Below are positions 25,111 through 32,322 of a stretch of 64,000 nucleotides of DNA, piece after piece. The stretch lies in assembly GCF_036030735.1 (NCBI RefSeq), contig NZ_CP107928.1:6572001-6636000 (forward strand), read 5' to 3'. Both the position numbers and the translations under genes were made by a program. The number at the start of each line of letters is the position of its first letter. Position 1 is the first letter of the stretch. The stretch comes from Streptomyces sp. NBC_00425 (GTDB lineage: Bacteria > Actinomycetota > Actinomycetes > Streptomycetales > Streptomycetaceae). A model generated the notes under the pieces. That model did not search any database, was not told the DNA's origin, and saw nothing but the letters and a program-made list of their open reading frames with translations.

Positions 25111-26316
25111 GTGCCAACGACGGGCGGCAGCGGTCGTGGACAGGCCGACTTCAACGATAAGACCCGACGGCTCCTAGCCCAGCGTGCGGCGTTTCGCTGC
25201 TCGAACCCGAGGTGTGGGGCGCTCACGATCGGGCCGGGCATCGGTTCGGATGATGTCACCGACACGGGCACAGCCGCTCACATCTTTGCTGCTGCGGAAC
25301 GAGGACCCCGGGGGGCCGGCGGTCTGTCGGACGCGGAGCGATCACACATCTCGAATGGGATTTGGCTATGTGCGACCTGCGGTCGCTTAGTCGATGCGAA
25401 TTCAGGTGACGCATTTTCGGGATCACTACTCCGGAGCTGGAAGGACCTCCACGAACATCGAACTCGCCTGGAGCAGGGTGGACAAGCACAGCCCTTCGGC
25501 TGGGTCCAAACCTTGGAGGTTGTCAGCCACTACATCCTGATGCCCGGCATGCTACGGCTTTCAAGGCTAAACTTGCTCTTCGGAATGAATAATTCGGGCA
25601 AGACGAAACTTTTGCACCTTCTTCGATCACTCAGTTCGCCACATTTGCTGATGGAGTATCCGGCGGATCTCTCGTGTGCCATCACTTGGTTCGATCCGGA
25701 ACTTCGGAAGGCGCTGGTGGATGTCCGGGGTCGGTGGCTGGAGTACCGGGTCGATGACCGGCGGGTGGCGCTTCCTCCTCGCCCGTACAGGGTTCTGTCG
25801 TTGGGTTCCGAGGCCTACAGGGGGCGTTTTTTCCGTCTGAAGGCTTCCTCGGTACCAGGGATTGCCGAATTCCTTGGAGTCGACCGCTGGACCGCGCGAA
25901 CTGTAATCTCCAACATGCCCGTCATGCTGCCTGATGTGATGTCCGAGGTGGCCTTCTACGGGGATGATGTAAAGATTTCATATCGGAAAGATGCGTTCGG
26001 AGAGGAAGAGCTCGGACAGGTGGCCGTTTGGTTTTATGCGCTAGCTGTTTTTGCGGAACTTCAAGCGCGGGTGGAGCCAACAATCCTTGTGTTGGATGAG
26101 CCATTCGTTTCCCTGCATCCTGTAGCGCAACGGCATGTGTTGGAACTGTTCGAGTCGGCGACGTGGACCTTTCAGGTCATCCTGGCCGAACACAGTCCGA
26201 CCGCCTACGAGCGTCGGCATCACGGCTGGAGCGCCACGGTGCTGGTACCTGAGGGGGAGCGCCAGTCCCGAATTTCCCAGGAGGATGCGGACTTGGAACG
26301 CATCGGAGGCGGCTGA
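25111..26316 (+). CDS. HNH-like domain fused to ABC-type ATPase; candidate defence protein
   Basis: A 401-aa two-domain protein. Residues 14-120 form an HNH-type nuclease domain: C30-x4-C35, AAHI with H57, N82 in NGIWLC, then C87-x2-C90; the usual final His after CxxC is Gly91, so the active site may be altered. Residues 145-400 are an ABC/AAA-type ATPase: Walker A GMNNSGKT (158-165), a GEEELG signature-like stretch near 297 and Walker B ILVLDEP (325-331), with His361 at the switch position. The GTG at 25111 has GGGGGAG 6 nt upstream; a GTG at 25054 is possible. Codons are visibly less GC-rich than in neighbours, pointing to transfer. PtuA/PtuB of Septu pair an ATPase with a separate HNH protein. 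Confidence 0.75.
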   Translation: MPTTGGSGRGQADFNDKTRRLLAQRAAFRCSNPRCGALTIGPGIGSDDVTDTGTAAHIFAAAERGPRGAGGLSDAERSHISNGIWLCATCGRLVDANSGDAFSGSLLRSWKDLHEHRTRLEQGGQAQPFGWVQTLEVVSHYILMPGMLRLSRLNLLFGMNNSGKTKLLHLLRSLSSPHLLMEYPADLSCAITWFDPELRKALVDVRGRWLEYRVDDRRVALPPRPYRVLSLGSEAYRGRFFRLKASSVPGIAEFLGVDRWTARTVISNMPVMLPDVMSEVAFYGDDVKISYRKDAFGEEELGQVAVWFYALAVFAELQARVEPTILVLDEPFVSLHPVAQRHVLELFESATWTFQVILAEHSPTAYERRHHGWSATVLVPEGERQSRISQEDADLERIGGG

Positions 26317-26493
26317 GCGGTGACGCAGAGGTCGTGCCGCGGTAGTCGCTGGCTGGCGTGGCGGCGTTTCGCTATGCGTCGACCACTTGGGGGCTGCTTG
26401 AAGGTTGTCCCCCGAAGCGGCGCGGCTGGTCCAGGCCTGCCCCTCGTCTCATAGACTGATCTTCAGCGGCGCGGGGCTGCCGAAGGGAGCACC

Positions 26494-26817
26494 GTGAGCG
26501 CGCCGCCGGGACAGGACCCCACGCCGTGGGAACTGCTGCGGGCCATGCAGCAGATGCGCGACGACCTGCGGGCCGACTTCGCTGCCTTCAGCGCGCGGCT
26601 CGCCGAGATGGTGACGAAGATCCAGTACGACGCCGACCGGCGGACTGACGAGGTACGGATCAAAGCCGTCGAGGACGACATCGCCCAGATACGGCGCGAG
26701 CGCGAGACAGAGCGCCAAGAGGCGCGCGGTGTACGGCGGTTGGCGCTTACCGCCCTCGTGGCGCCGGTCGTGGTGGGAGTGATCGTCGCGATCGTGACCG
26801 GCAAGCTCGGACTGTAG
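26494..26817 (+). CDS. Small coiled-coil membrane protein of lysis module
   Basis: A 107-aa protein: residues 10-80 are a charged coiled coil (MRDDLRADFAAFSARLAEMV, then VEDDIAQIRRERETERQEA) and residues 85-103 a single C-terminal membrane helix (LTALVAPVVVGVIVAIV). The GTG start has GAAGGGAG upstream. Position before the endolysin suggests a role in lysis or in a membrane-tethered complex; it is not a typical holin because it has one segment after a long soluble domain. Confidence 0.65.
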   Translation: MSAPPGQDPTPWELLRAMQQMRDDLRADFAAFSARLAEMVTKIQYDADRRTDEVRIKAVEDDIAQIRRERETERQEARGVRRLALTALVAPVVVGVIVAIVTGKLGL

Positions 26818-26857
26818 GCTCGGAACAGCAGGCGCGGGGGAGAACAAGGAACGCGCC

Positions 26858-27706
26858 ATGCCTGATCTCTGGTTGCCTGGAGCTGAGCGGCACCCGCTCA
26901 GCGACACCGCACCCACCGACACGCAGTACGACCCACGCGTCATCTGGCACATCACGTGGGACAAGAACGCCACCGCAGCCAAGCCCGCCGATCTCGTCGC
27001 GTTCGACAAGCTCGTGCAGTACTTCACGGGCGGGGGCAAGGGAGCTGCGCCGCATCTGCTCTGGGATCCCTTCACGGGCAGGATCGCCCAGTTCTATCCA
27101 GCGAACAGCCGGGCCAAGTCGGTCGTCGACCTAGCCGGCGGCACCCGTACCAACCGCACCGGGAAGGTGTGTCTCCAGGTCGAGACGCTGTTCTTCCCGT
27201 ACTGCCGCGTGAACGGGAAGTCGTACGCGACGGTCCGGGACACCCCGGCCAAGGGACTCGACAAGATCCTTGCCTGGGCACGTAGTTGGGGGGTGCCGGA
27301 CGTATGGCCGATGGGCGCCCCGACCTGGAAGGCGAACCGAAGCGAGCACATCTGGGAGACGGAGGGCGGGCACTACGGCCACGGCCAGACGCCCGAGAAC
27401 ACGCACACGGACCCGGGCCCGATGCCGAAGTGGCCGAACACGACGTCGACGACGCCCAAGCCGGGCCCGCCGGCGTTCCCCGGCCGAAGCGCCTTCGGGC
27501 CCGGCAAGTCGAACGCCTCGATCCTTCTGCTGGGTCAGCAGCTCGTGCGCAAGGGCTACGGCAAGCACTACCGCGTCGGCCCGTCCCGCGACTGGGGTGA
27601 GGCGGACCGCCTCAACGTCGTCGACTTCCAGCACGCCCAGAAGTGGACCGGGTCCGACGCCGACGGCTACCCCGGCCCCGAGACCTGGCGCCGTCTCTTC
27701 GCCTGA
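26858..27706 (+). CDS. Endolysin: N-acetylmuramoyl-L-alanine amidase-like with C-terminal cell-wall-binding domain
   Basis: A 282-aa protein. The N-terminal 190 residues resemble a zinc amidase of the amidase_2/PGRP type: WHITWD near 30, PHLLWD near 67, and GHGQTPENTHTDPG near 175-188, which carries the late His and Asp. A Pro/Thr linker (about 190-210) leads to a C-terminal peptidoglycan-binding domain (LLLGQQLVRKGYG, GEADRLNVVDFQHAQKW, DGYPGPETWRRL). It would cut the stem peptide from muramic acid at lysis. No signal peptide, so it depends on the holin. The ATG start lies downstream of GGGGGAG-type purines. Confidence 0.8.
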   Translation: MPDLWLPGAERHPLSDTAPTDTQYDPRVIWHITWDKNATAAKPADLVAFDKLVQYFTGGGKGAAPHLLWDPFTGRIAQFYPANSRAKSVVDLAGGTRTNRTGKVCLQVETLFFPYCRVNGKSYATVRDTPAKGLDKILAWARSWGVPDVWPMGAPTWKANRSEHIWETEGGHYGHGQTPENTHTDPGPMPKWPNTTSTTPKPGPPAFPGRSAFGPGKSNASILLLGQQLVRKGYGKHYRVGPSRDWGEADRLNVVDFQHAQKWTGSDADGYPGPETWRRLFA

Positions 27707-27737
27707 TCCCTCTGACCAGCCCAAGGAGCACACCTCC

Positions 27738-27992
27738 ATGAACCTCTACACCTCGCTGGTGCGCACCGGTGTCCCGGCCGCAGTCGGCTGGCTCATTGCG
27801 GTGGGGCTTCGCTATGGCCTCCGCCTCGACGAGACAGCCGTCACTGGAGTACTGACCCCGGTGGCCACCTTCGCCTACTACGGCGTCTTCCGCTTGGCCG
27901 AGGAGCATCTGTCGCCTCGGTTCGGCTGGCTACTCGGCTACGCTCGCCCGCCGCAGTACCAGGGGGCATCGCTAGCCTTGCCGAGCGCCTGA
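27738..27992 (+). CDS. Holin
   Basis: An 84-aa membrane protein with two hydrophobic segments (about 8-27 and 36-54) and a short polar tail, immediately after the endolysin. The ATG follows AAGGAG at 27723. This resembles small class II-type holins of streptomycete phages, which make pores that release the endolysin. The frame is open upstream into the endolysin gene but only this part is protein-like. Confidence 0.72.
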   Translation: MNLYTSLVRTGVPAAVGWLIAVGLRYGLRLDETAVTGVLTPVATFAYYGVFRLAEEHLSPRFGWLLGYARPPQYQGASLALPSA

Positions 27993-28036
27993 CCCACTTG
28001 CTCAGGAGGGCTACACCACCGTGGTCCCCAAGACCG

Positions 28037-28065
28037 AGCGCCCCTGCCGCACTCGCAGGGGCGCT
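28037..28065 (+). terminator. Terminator after holin
   Basis: A perfect 11-bp stem (AGCGCCCCTGC / GCAGGGGCGCT) with a 7-nt loop, 45 bp after the holin stop. It closes the late operon. Confidence 0.75.
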
Positions 28066-28142
28066 GGCGAGATGGACGCCGGCCTGATCTGTGGGGGAGA
28101 TGGCACCGCCGTGATCGTCCCCAATCTCACGGGTCAGTACAG

Positions 28143-28352
28143 CTAGCTCTCGGTCGCCCACAGCCCGAAGCAGATCGTGACACCGAGGAAGGAGAACGTG
28201 GCGAAAGTCCACGCTGCCCAGTCGATGGGGTCACGGTGATATGCGTGCCCGAGTAGTCCAGCGATGACTGCCAGGAATGCACAACTCATAATCACTAGCG
28301 CGATCGTCTGCATCTTGATGCGGAAGGTGGTCTTCTGGTTCACGGCCGCCAT
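28143..28352 (-). CDS. Small two-TM membrane protein
   Basis: A 69-aa minus-strand protein with two hydrophobic helices (about 15-35 and 44-64) and a short polar N-terminus. The ATG has GAAGGGG about 4 nt upstream. It sits in the late/early junction and is the only plausible leftward gene of the prophage, which is where lysogeny-expressed genes often lie. Function unknown; superinfection exclusion is one possibility based only on position and size. Confidence 0.5.
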   Translation of the reverse strand: MAAVNQKTTFRIKMQTIALVIMSCAFLAVIAGLLGHAYHRDPIDWAAWTFATFSFLGVTICFGLWATES

Positions 28353-28675
28353 CGGCCCCTTCGTTTCCGAACTGGGGACCGGTCAAGATGTCTGCGCGGC
28401 AGCTCTCAACCGAGCTACCCCAGTAGATGGGTTGCTTCGGTTGAGGTGCTTGCCGATGGCAGCGAGGACCTCCGGGTACTTCTCTTTCGAGTCCCTGTGC
28501 GCGCTTCAAGCGCAACACACACCCGTCGCTACGACATCCATCAGTATCGGGACGGGGCCTACTTCGGTCGCGGGATAGCGACACGATGGCTCGAGAGTAC
28601 AGCAACGCTCGGTAGGCGTGCTATCACTGCGGTCTGGGCGCAGGGACGTTGAGTCGCCCGCGAGCCGACATGGAA

Positions 28676-28703
28676 GAAGGCCCCCGCCACGGCGGGGGCC
28701 TTC
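28676..28703 (+). terminator. Strong hairpin, probably bidirectional terminator
   Basis: GAAGGCCCCCGCC pairs with GGCGGGGGCCTTC: 13 bp with an effective 2-4 nt loop. A-rich on the left and T-containing on the right, so it could act on both strands, between the leftward small gene and the rightward early genes. Confidence 0.7.
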
Positions 28704-28772
28704 GACCTCTTGGAAGCACCCACCCTAGCGCCTTCTGAAGGGGTATGACTCCTCGTTCCTCCTCCGGTTACA

Positions 28773-28784
28773 ATCTATATGCAC
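28773..28784 (-). promoter_or_regulatory. Reversed copy of early promoter box
   Basis: ATCTATATGCAC is the reverse complement of GTGCATATAGAT, matching the first part of the GCATATAGAATAGAA boxes at five plus-strand sites. On the plus strand an overlapping TTACAAT could serve as -10 for the gene at 28811. Confidence 0.4.
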
Positions 28785-28810
28785 ACGCACTGTGATCAGG
28801 GGGCGATGGA

Positions 28811-29398
28811 GTGGCGGGCGACGAGAGGTCGATGGCGAGGAAGCCGTATCTGGCCGGCGGGGCCGAGTTCGCGGCCCTCTATGACGTGAAGCGGCTCCAG
28901 GTCAGCCAGTGGATCAGCCGGGACCACACCCTCGACTACCGGTACGCGAAGATCGTCAGCGGCTCGCCGTACTGGCTCCTCCAGTTCGCCAAGCAGTTCG
29001 GGGAGACCACCCCGCGCCCGCGGCAGCTCAACGAGGCCGAACTTGCGCGCCTCGTCAAAGAGCAGTCGCCCGGTTACTGGGTCGGGGAGGTTGAACAGCT
29101 GCCTCCGCTGGTGGGGCAGGCCGAGCTGGTGGCCCTGTTCCAGCTTCCGTCCGGCGCGCTACTGCGCAAGGCGATGGGCACGGGCCGGTTCCGTCCTGCC
29201 GATTACACGCTGTCCGGGTCGCCGATCTGGCTCCTGGAGCCGGTAGTTGAAGATGCCCCCGCACTGCAGGCTGGTGCGCGTGGCGTCGAGTGGGCGATCA
29301 GCGGGAAAGTCCTGGATGCCCTGCGTGAGGGCAGCTATGACGGGCCCGGATCCAGGATCGTGCCGCGCGGCAGAGCGGCGAACAAAGCCGCCGAATAA
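28811..29398 (+). CDS. Double helix-turn-helix DNA-binding protein
   Basis: A 195-aa protein made of two related modules: residues about 17-57 (EFAALYDVKRLQVSQWI... VSGSPYWLL) and about 105-142 (ELVALFQLPSGALLRKAM... LSGSPIWLL). Each looks like the MerR/excisionase-type HTH used by phage regulators. It is first in the early region after the terminator and divergent from the leftward gene, which suits a phage regulator or immunity factor. GTG (28811) and ATG (28832) are both possible starts; GTG has GGGGGCG upstream. Confidence 0.65.
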   Translation: MAGDERSMARKPYLAGGAEFAALYDVKRLQVSQWISRDHTLDYRYAKIVSGSPYWLLQFAKQFGETTPRPRQLNEAELARLVKEQSPGYWVGEVEQLPPLVGQAELVALFQLPSGALLRKAMGTGRFRPADYTLSGSPIWLLEPVVEDAPALQAGARGVEWAISGKVLDALREGSYDGPGSRIVPRGRAANKAAE

Positions 29399-29422
29399 TC
29401 GCAGGTCAGGGGATTTCGATTC

Positions 29423-29455
29423 TTGATTCAATCCCTATTTGCATATAGAATAGAA
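29423..29455 (+). promoter_or_regulatory. Early promoter box B
   Basis: TTGATT, 17 nt, TAGAAT inside GCATATAGAATAGAA (29441-29455). A good -35/-10 pair lying 160 bp before the gene at 29614. Confidence 0.65.
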
Positions 29456-29535
29456 GCGCATTCGACGGGGTGCGCTTCATTCGCTTGGGGGGATCGTGCG
29501 TCGACCCAGAGGGCCGCCGGGGGTGGTTGGCGGTG

Positions 29536-29600
29536 TTGTCGATCGACAATCCCCCTGGCCGGAGATAGATTCCAACACTTCAATGTGCTAGGTCTATCTC
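29536..29600. promoter_or_regulatory. Operator candidates before early gene
   Basis: A perfect 14-bp palindrome TTGTCGATCGACAA (29536-29549) is followed by an inverted repeat: GAGATAGA (29562-29569) and TCTATCTC (29593-29600). The left arm extends to GAGATAGATTCCAAC, which recurs as GAGATAGATCCCAAC at 33884. These lie between the promoter box and the TTG start at 29614 and look like repressor or activator sites. Confidence 0.5.
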
Positions 29601-29613
29601 TGAGGGGGGAGCC

Positions 29614-29958
29614 TTGCTGATCGAGCAGCCGCCGTTGTTCGGCACCATCCAGCCCGTTCGCCATCCCGCCGATGCCGGCAGCCTGACCATCCAGCAGCGA
29701 TTCGAGGCGTTCCACGCGCTCAACCCCTGGGTTCTCAGGGCGCTGATCCGGATGACCGCCGACTGCGCGGAGAAGGGGTTCGGCCGCATCGGCATCGGGA
29801 TGCTCTTCGAGCTCCTGCGCTACCAGTACGGCGCGGCGACCCGAGGCGACGAGTTCGCGCTGAACAACGACTACCGCTCCAGGTATGTACGGCTCCTGCT
29901 GGCCGAACACCCGGAGTGGTCAGCCCTCTTCGAAGTCCGGGCCCTGCGCACGGACTGA
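29614..29958 (+). CDS. Conserved early phage protein, unknown
   Basis: A 114-aa protein with the pattern IQQRFEAFHALNPWVLRALIRM...G.GRIGIGMLFELLRYQY...EFALNNDYRSRYVRLLLAEHPEWSALFEVR, a conserved phage/prophage family often found beside recombination genes; no function is established that I know of. The TTG start follows GGGGGGAG. It ends 4 bp before the Shine-Dalgarno cassette of the Sak4-like gene, so both are in one unit. Confidence 0.7.
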   Translation: MLIEQPPLFGTIQPVRHPADAGSLTIQQRFEAFHALNPWVLRALIRMTADCAEKGFGRIGIGMLFELLRYQYGAATRGDEFALNNDYRSRYVRLLLAEHPEWSALFEVRALRTD

Positions 29959-29962
29959 CCAC

Positions 29963-29974
29963 GACCTCTTGGAG
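29963..29974 (+). promoter_or_regulatory. Repeated Shine-Dalgarno cassette GACCTCTTGGAG
   Basis: The first of six exact copies that each precede an early start codon by 7-13 nt: 29963 (start 29982), 31085 (31106), 33921 (33941), 34997 (35018), 35545 (35570) and 43485 (43505). A near copy is at 41206. The core GGAG is the ribosome site; the conserved flank CCTCTT could fold back on it (CTC with GAG). Confidence 0.7.
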
Positions 29975-29981
29975 CCAGATC

Positions 29982-31073
29982 GTGAACGCACCGGCGGGCA
30001 CCGCAAAGCCGCCCGCAGTCCAACTGAAAACACGCAAGCCGACGGGGATCGTCCCCTGGCCTCTCCTCCTCATCGAGGGCGAGGAGGGCGCGGGAAAGAC
30101 CTACGCGGCCGCACAGTTCTCCAGCAGCGACCGCATCGGCCAGATGTACTGGATCGACCTCGACGAGGGATCGGCCGACGAGTACGCGGCCATCGAGGGC
30201 GCCAACTATCTGATCATCGAGCACGACGGCACCTACCGAGACATTCTCGAACAGGTTGAGGCCGTGCACGCCGAGGCCAGGCGCGCGGCGGCAGCCGGAG
30301 AGCCCCCGGTCGTCCTGACCATCGACTCGGGATCCGCGCTGTGGCGGATGCTCACCAACTGGACCTACGAACGCGGTCGCCGGACGCGCAAGAACCGCGC
30401 TCTGCTCAAGGAGGACCCGGACGCTGCGTTCGACATCGGCCGGAATCTGTGGAACGACGCCACGGAGCGGTGGAACAGGATCATCTACCTGCTGCGCACA
30501 CTGCCCGGCATCGCCATCGTGCTGGCCCGCGGCAAGCAGGTCAGCGCCACGGACGACAACGGCCAGCCGATCCAGAACAAGAGCGAGTGGAAGGTCTCGG
30601 CTCAGAAAGACCTTGGCTTCGACTCGTCGTGCTGGGTGCGCATGAAGCGCAACGCCGACCCGCAGGTCATCAAGGTCCGATCGCTCCGGATGCGCGTCGA
30701 GCGGAACAAGCCACTGCCGCTGCGGGACTTCAGCATCGAAGACTTGGTCTTCAACAAGCTGGGCTGCTCCGTCGAATCCCAGCCGCGCATCATGCCCGCG
30801 CTCGTCGGCGATCTCGTACAGCCCTGGCTCGCCCGCATCGCCGGCCTGACGGACAAGAAGCTCCTCGAGGCGCTGTGGCGGGCCGTCCCAGATCCGGTGA
30901 ACCGCCTGAGCCACGACGAGATCCTCACCATCCGGGCCGCCGCCGAGCAGCGCGCCGCCGAACTCGAGAGCCCCCGGCGGGAGATGGGGGAGGGCCCACT
31001 GTCCGACGCCGACAAGCTCCGTGCCGCCGCCCAGCGCAAGGCCGACGAGCAGGACGCGGACGCCGAGCAGTGA
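29982..31073 (+). CDS. Sak4-like RecA-fold recombination ATPase
   Basis: A 363-aa protein with Walker A GEEGAGKT (33-40), Walker B VVLTIDS (110-116) and acidic/aromatic features of the phage Sak4/RecA-core ATPases, which support single-strand annealing or strand exchange during phage recombination and replication. The C-terminal 60 residues are charged and probably disordered. The GTG start is set by the Shine-Dalgarno cassette 7 nt upstream. It is directly followed by the Cas4-like nuclease, the usual partner for a recombinase. Confidence 0.75.
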   Translation: MNAPAGTAKPPAVQLKTRKPTGIVPWPLLLIEGEEGAGKTYAAAQFSSSDRIGQMYWIDLDEGSADEYAAIEGANYLIIEHDGTYRDILEQVEAVHAEARRAAAAGEPPVVLTIDSGSALWRMLTNWTYERGRRTRKNRALLKEDPDAAFDIGRNLWNDATERWNRIIYLLRTLPGIAIVLARGKQVSATDDNGQPIQNKSEWKVSAQKDLGFDSSCWVRMKRNADPQVIKVRSLRMRVERNKPLPLRDFSIEDLVFNKLGCSVESQPRIMPALVGDLVQPWLARIAGLTDKKLLEALWRAVPDPVNRLSHDEILTIRAAAEQRAAELESPRREMGEGPLSDADKLRAAAQRKADEQDADAEQ

Positions 31074-31105
31074 CCGCCCACGCTGACCTCTTGGAGAACC
31101 CCTCT

Positions 31106-32233
31106 ATGTCCGTAGCCACCGTTGACGGCATCGCACCTTCCATCTGGGACGCCGCACACGACGTGGACGCCCGCCGCCCGCGCTCTCGTCAGACGCAGCT
31201 CGGCGCGTCCGACACCGTGTGCGGCCGACGCGCCGCCTACATCCTGCACGGCACCACACCGACCGATCACCCCGACAAGCGAGCGGCGATTCTCGGAACG
31301 TTCATTCACCACGGGCTGCTTGAGTCCGCGCGCACAGAGTACGGATGGCTGGTTGAACGCAGTGTCCAGGACAACCTGATCCGAGGGCATGTCGACGTCG
31401 TACAGCTCGACGCGGCGACCGCCGCTCGCTTGCCCGCTCGTCATCGGCCAGCGATACCCGCCGACGTCCTCACCGTGGAGGACGTGAAGACCAAGTCCAC
31501 ATACCTGTGGGACCGCGTTCTTCGTTACGGAGCCACGGCCGCCGAGCTGCGCCAGGTCCATCTGTACGCGGGCGCGCTGTTCGAAGTTGGGTTCGAGGAC
31601 GTTCCCGGCCAGCGGTACCTGTCCCGCCTGGGGCCACTGGACATTGGTCGTATTCGCTTTCGGTTCATCAACCGGGACTCCGGCGCGGAGCACGTTCAGG
31701 AGATCGACTTCGACCCGCAGCGCGCAGCGGAGGCCCAGTGGTGGGTGGAACGCGTGCGCGAGACCGGCAACCCCGAGGAGATGCCCCGCGACTTCAACGG
31801 CCCCGGTCTGGACGCCATCTGCGACTACTGCCCGTTCCGCTCCCTGTGCTGGCCCGGGACAGCTCCGGGTGTGCCCGAGCAGACCGCGCTCATCCGCAAC
31901 GACGCCGACCGCGAACAGGCGCTCATCGACTACGTGAAGGGACACGAACTCGCCAGCGAGGGCGACAGGGTCAAGAAGTTCGCACGCAAGAAGCTCGACC
32001 AATCCCCCGAGGGGATCTACGGCCCCAACAAGCTGTCCTGGCGCGGAGGCAACGACGAGGAGAAGGACGATGTGGAGGCGATGGTCGACCTGCATGAGGT
32101 CGCCGGAATCCCGGTCCCGATGACGCCGGACGTCAACCGCATGGTCAAGAACCTCAAGGACGCAGGACTGGCGATCCCCCGGCGGAAGACGGGCAAGAAG
32201 ACGCCCGCGGTCATCAACATCGCGCCGGCCTGA
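31106..32233 (+). CDS. Cas4-like PD-(D/E)XK nuclease with Fe-S cluster
   Basis: A 375-aa protein with the RecB/Cas4 nuclease motifs: GTFIHH near 64-69, D97 in GHVDVV, and VEDVKTKS (125-131) giving the (D/E)xK. Cys39 together with C239, C242 and C248 (CDYCPFRSLC) fits the four-cysteine 4Fe-4S arrangement of Cas4/AddB nucleases. No CRISPR array is nearby, so a phage recombination exonuclease is the likely role. The ATG has the GACCTCTTGGAG cassette 9 nt upstream. Confidence 0.78.
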   Translation: MSVATVDGIAPSIWDAAHDVDARRPRSRQTQLGASDTVCGRRAAYILHGTTPTDHPDKRAAILGTFIHHGLLESARTEYGWLVERSVQDNLIRGHVDVVQLDAATAARLPARHRPAIPADVLTVEDVKTKSTYLWDRVLRYGATAAELRQVHLYAGALFEVGFEDVPGQRYLSRLGPLDIGRIRFRFINRDSGAEHVQEIDFDPQRAAEAQWWVERVRETGNPEEMPRDFNGPGLDAICDYCPFRSLCWPGTAPGVPEQTALIRNDADREQALIDYVKGHELASEGDRVKKFARKKLDQSPEGIYGPNKLSWRGGNDEEKDDVEAMVDLHEVAGIPVPMTPDVNRMVKNLKDAGLAIPRRKTGKKTPAVINIAPA

Positions 32234-32253
32234 CCCAACTCCGATGAGTCTCA

Positions 32254-32281
32254 GCCCCGCCCGGGAGCGACCGGGCGGGGC
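32254..32281 (+). terminator. Intergenic hairpin
   Basis: GCCCCGCCCGG pairs with CCGGGCGGGGC, 11 bp, 6-nt loop, 20 bp after the nuclease stop and before the initiator gene. Confidence 0.7.
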
Positions 32282-32322
32282 ACCCCGTCCTGCCGCCGTG
32301 CCTGTACCGCCCAAGGGGAACC

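Larger units (their letters stand above)
28353..28810. other. Late/early junction without a clear gene
   Basis: This 458-bp stretch has no convincing coding sequence. It holds a strong hairpin (28676-28703), a stray copy of the GACCTCTTGG cassette (28704-28715) and a reversed GCATATAGAT box (28773-28784). It reads as the intergenic control region between late and early transcription. Confidence 0.5.

Noticed and set aside
28264..28578. Plus-strand frames in the late/early junction
   Set aside because: Antisense to the small membrane gene or low-quality composition, no ribosome site; region better read as regulatory.
29423..29620. 65-codon plus-strand frame over promoter box B
   Set aside because: Its start coincides with the -35 box, it has no ribosome site and it spans palindromic control sequences.
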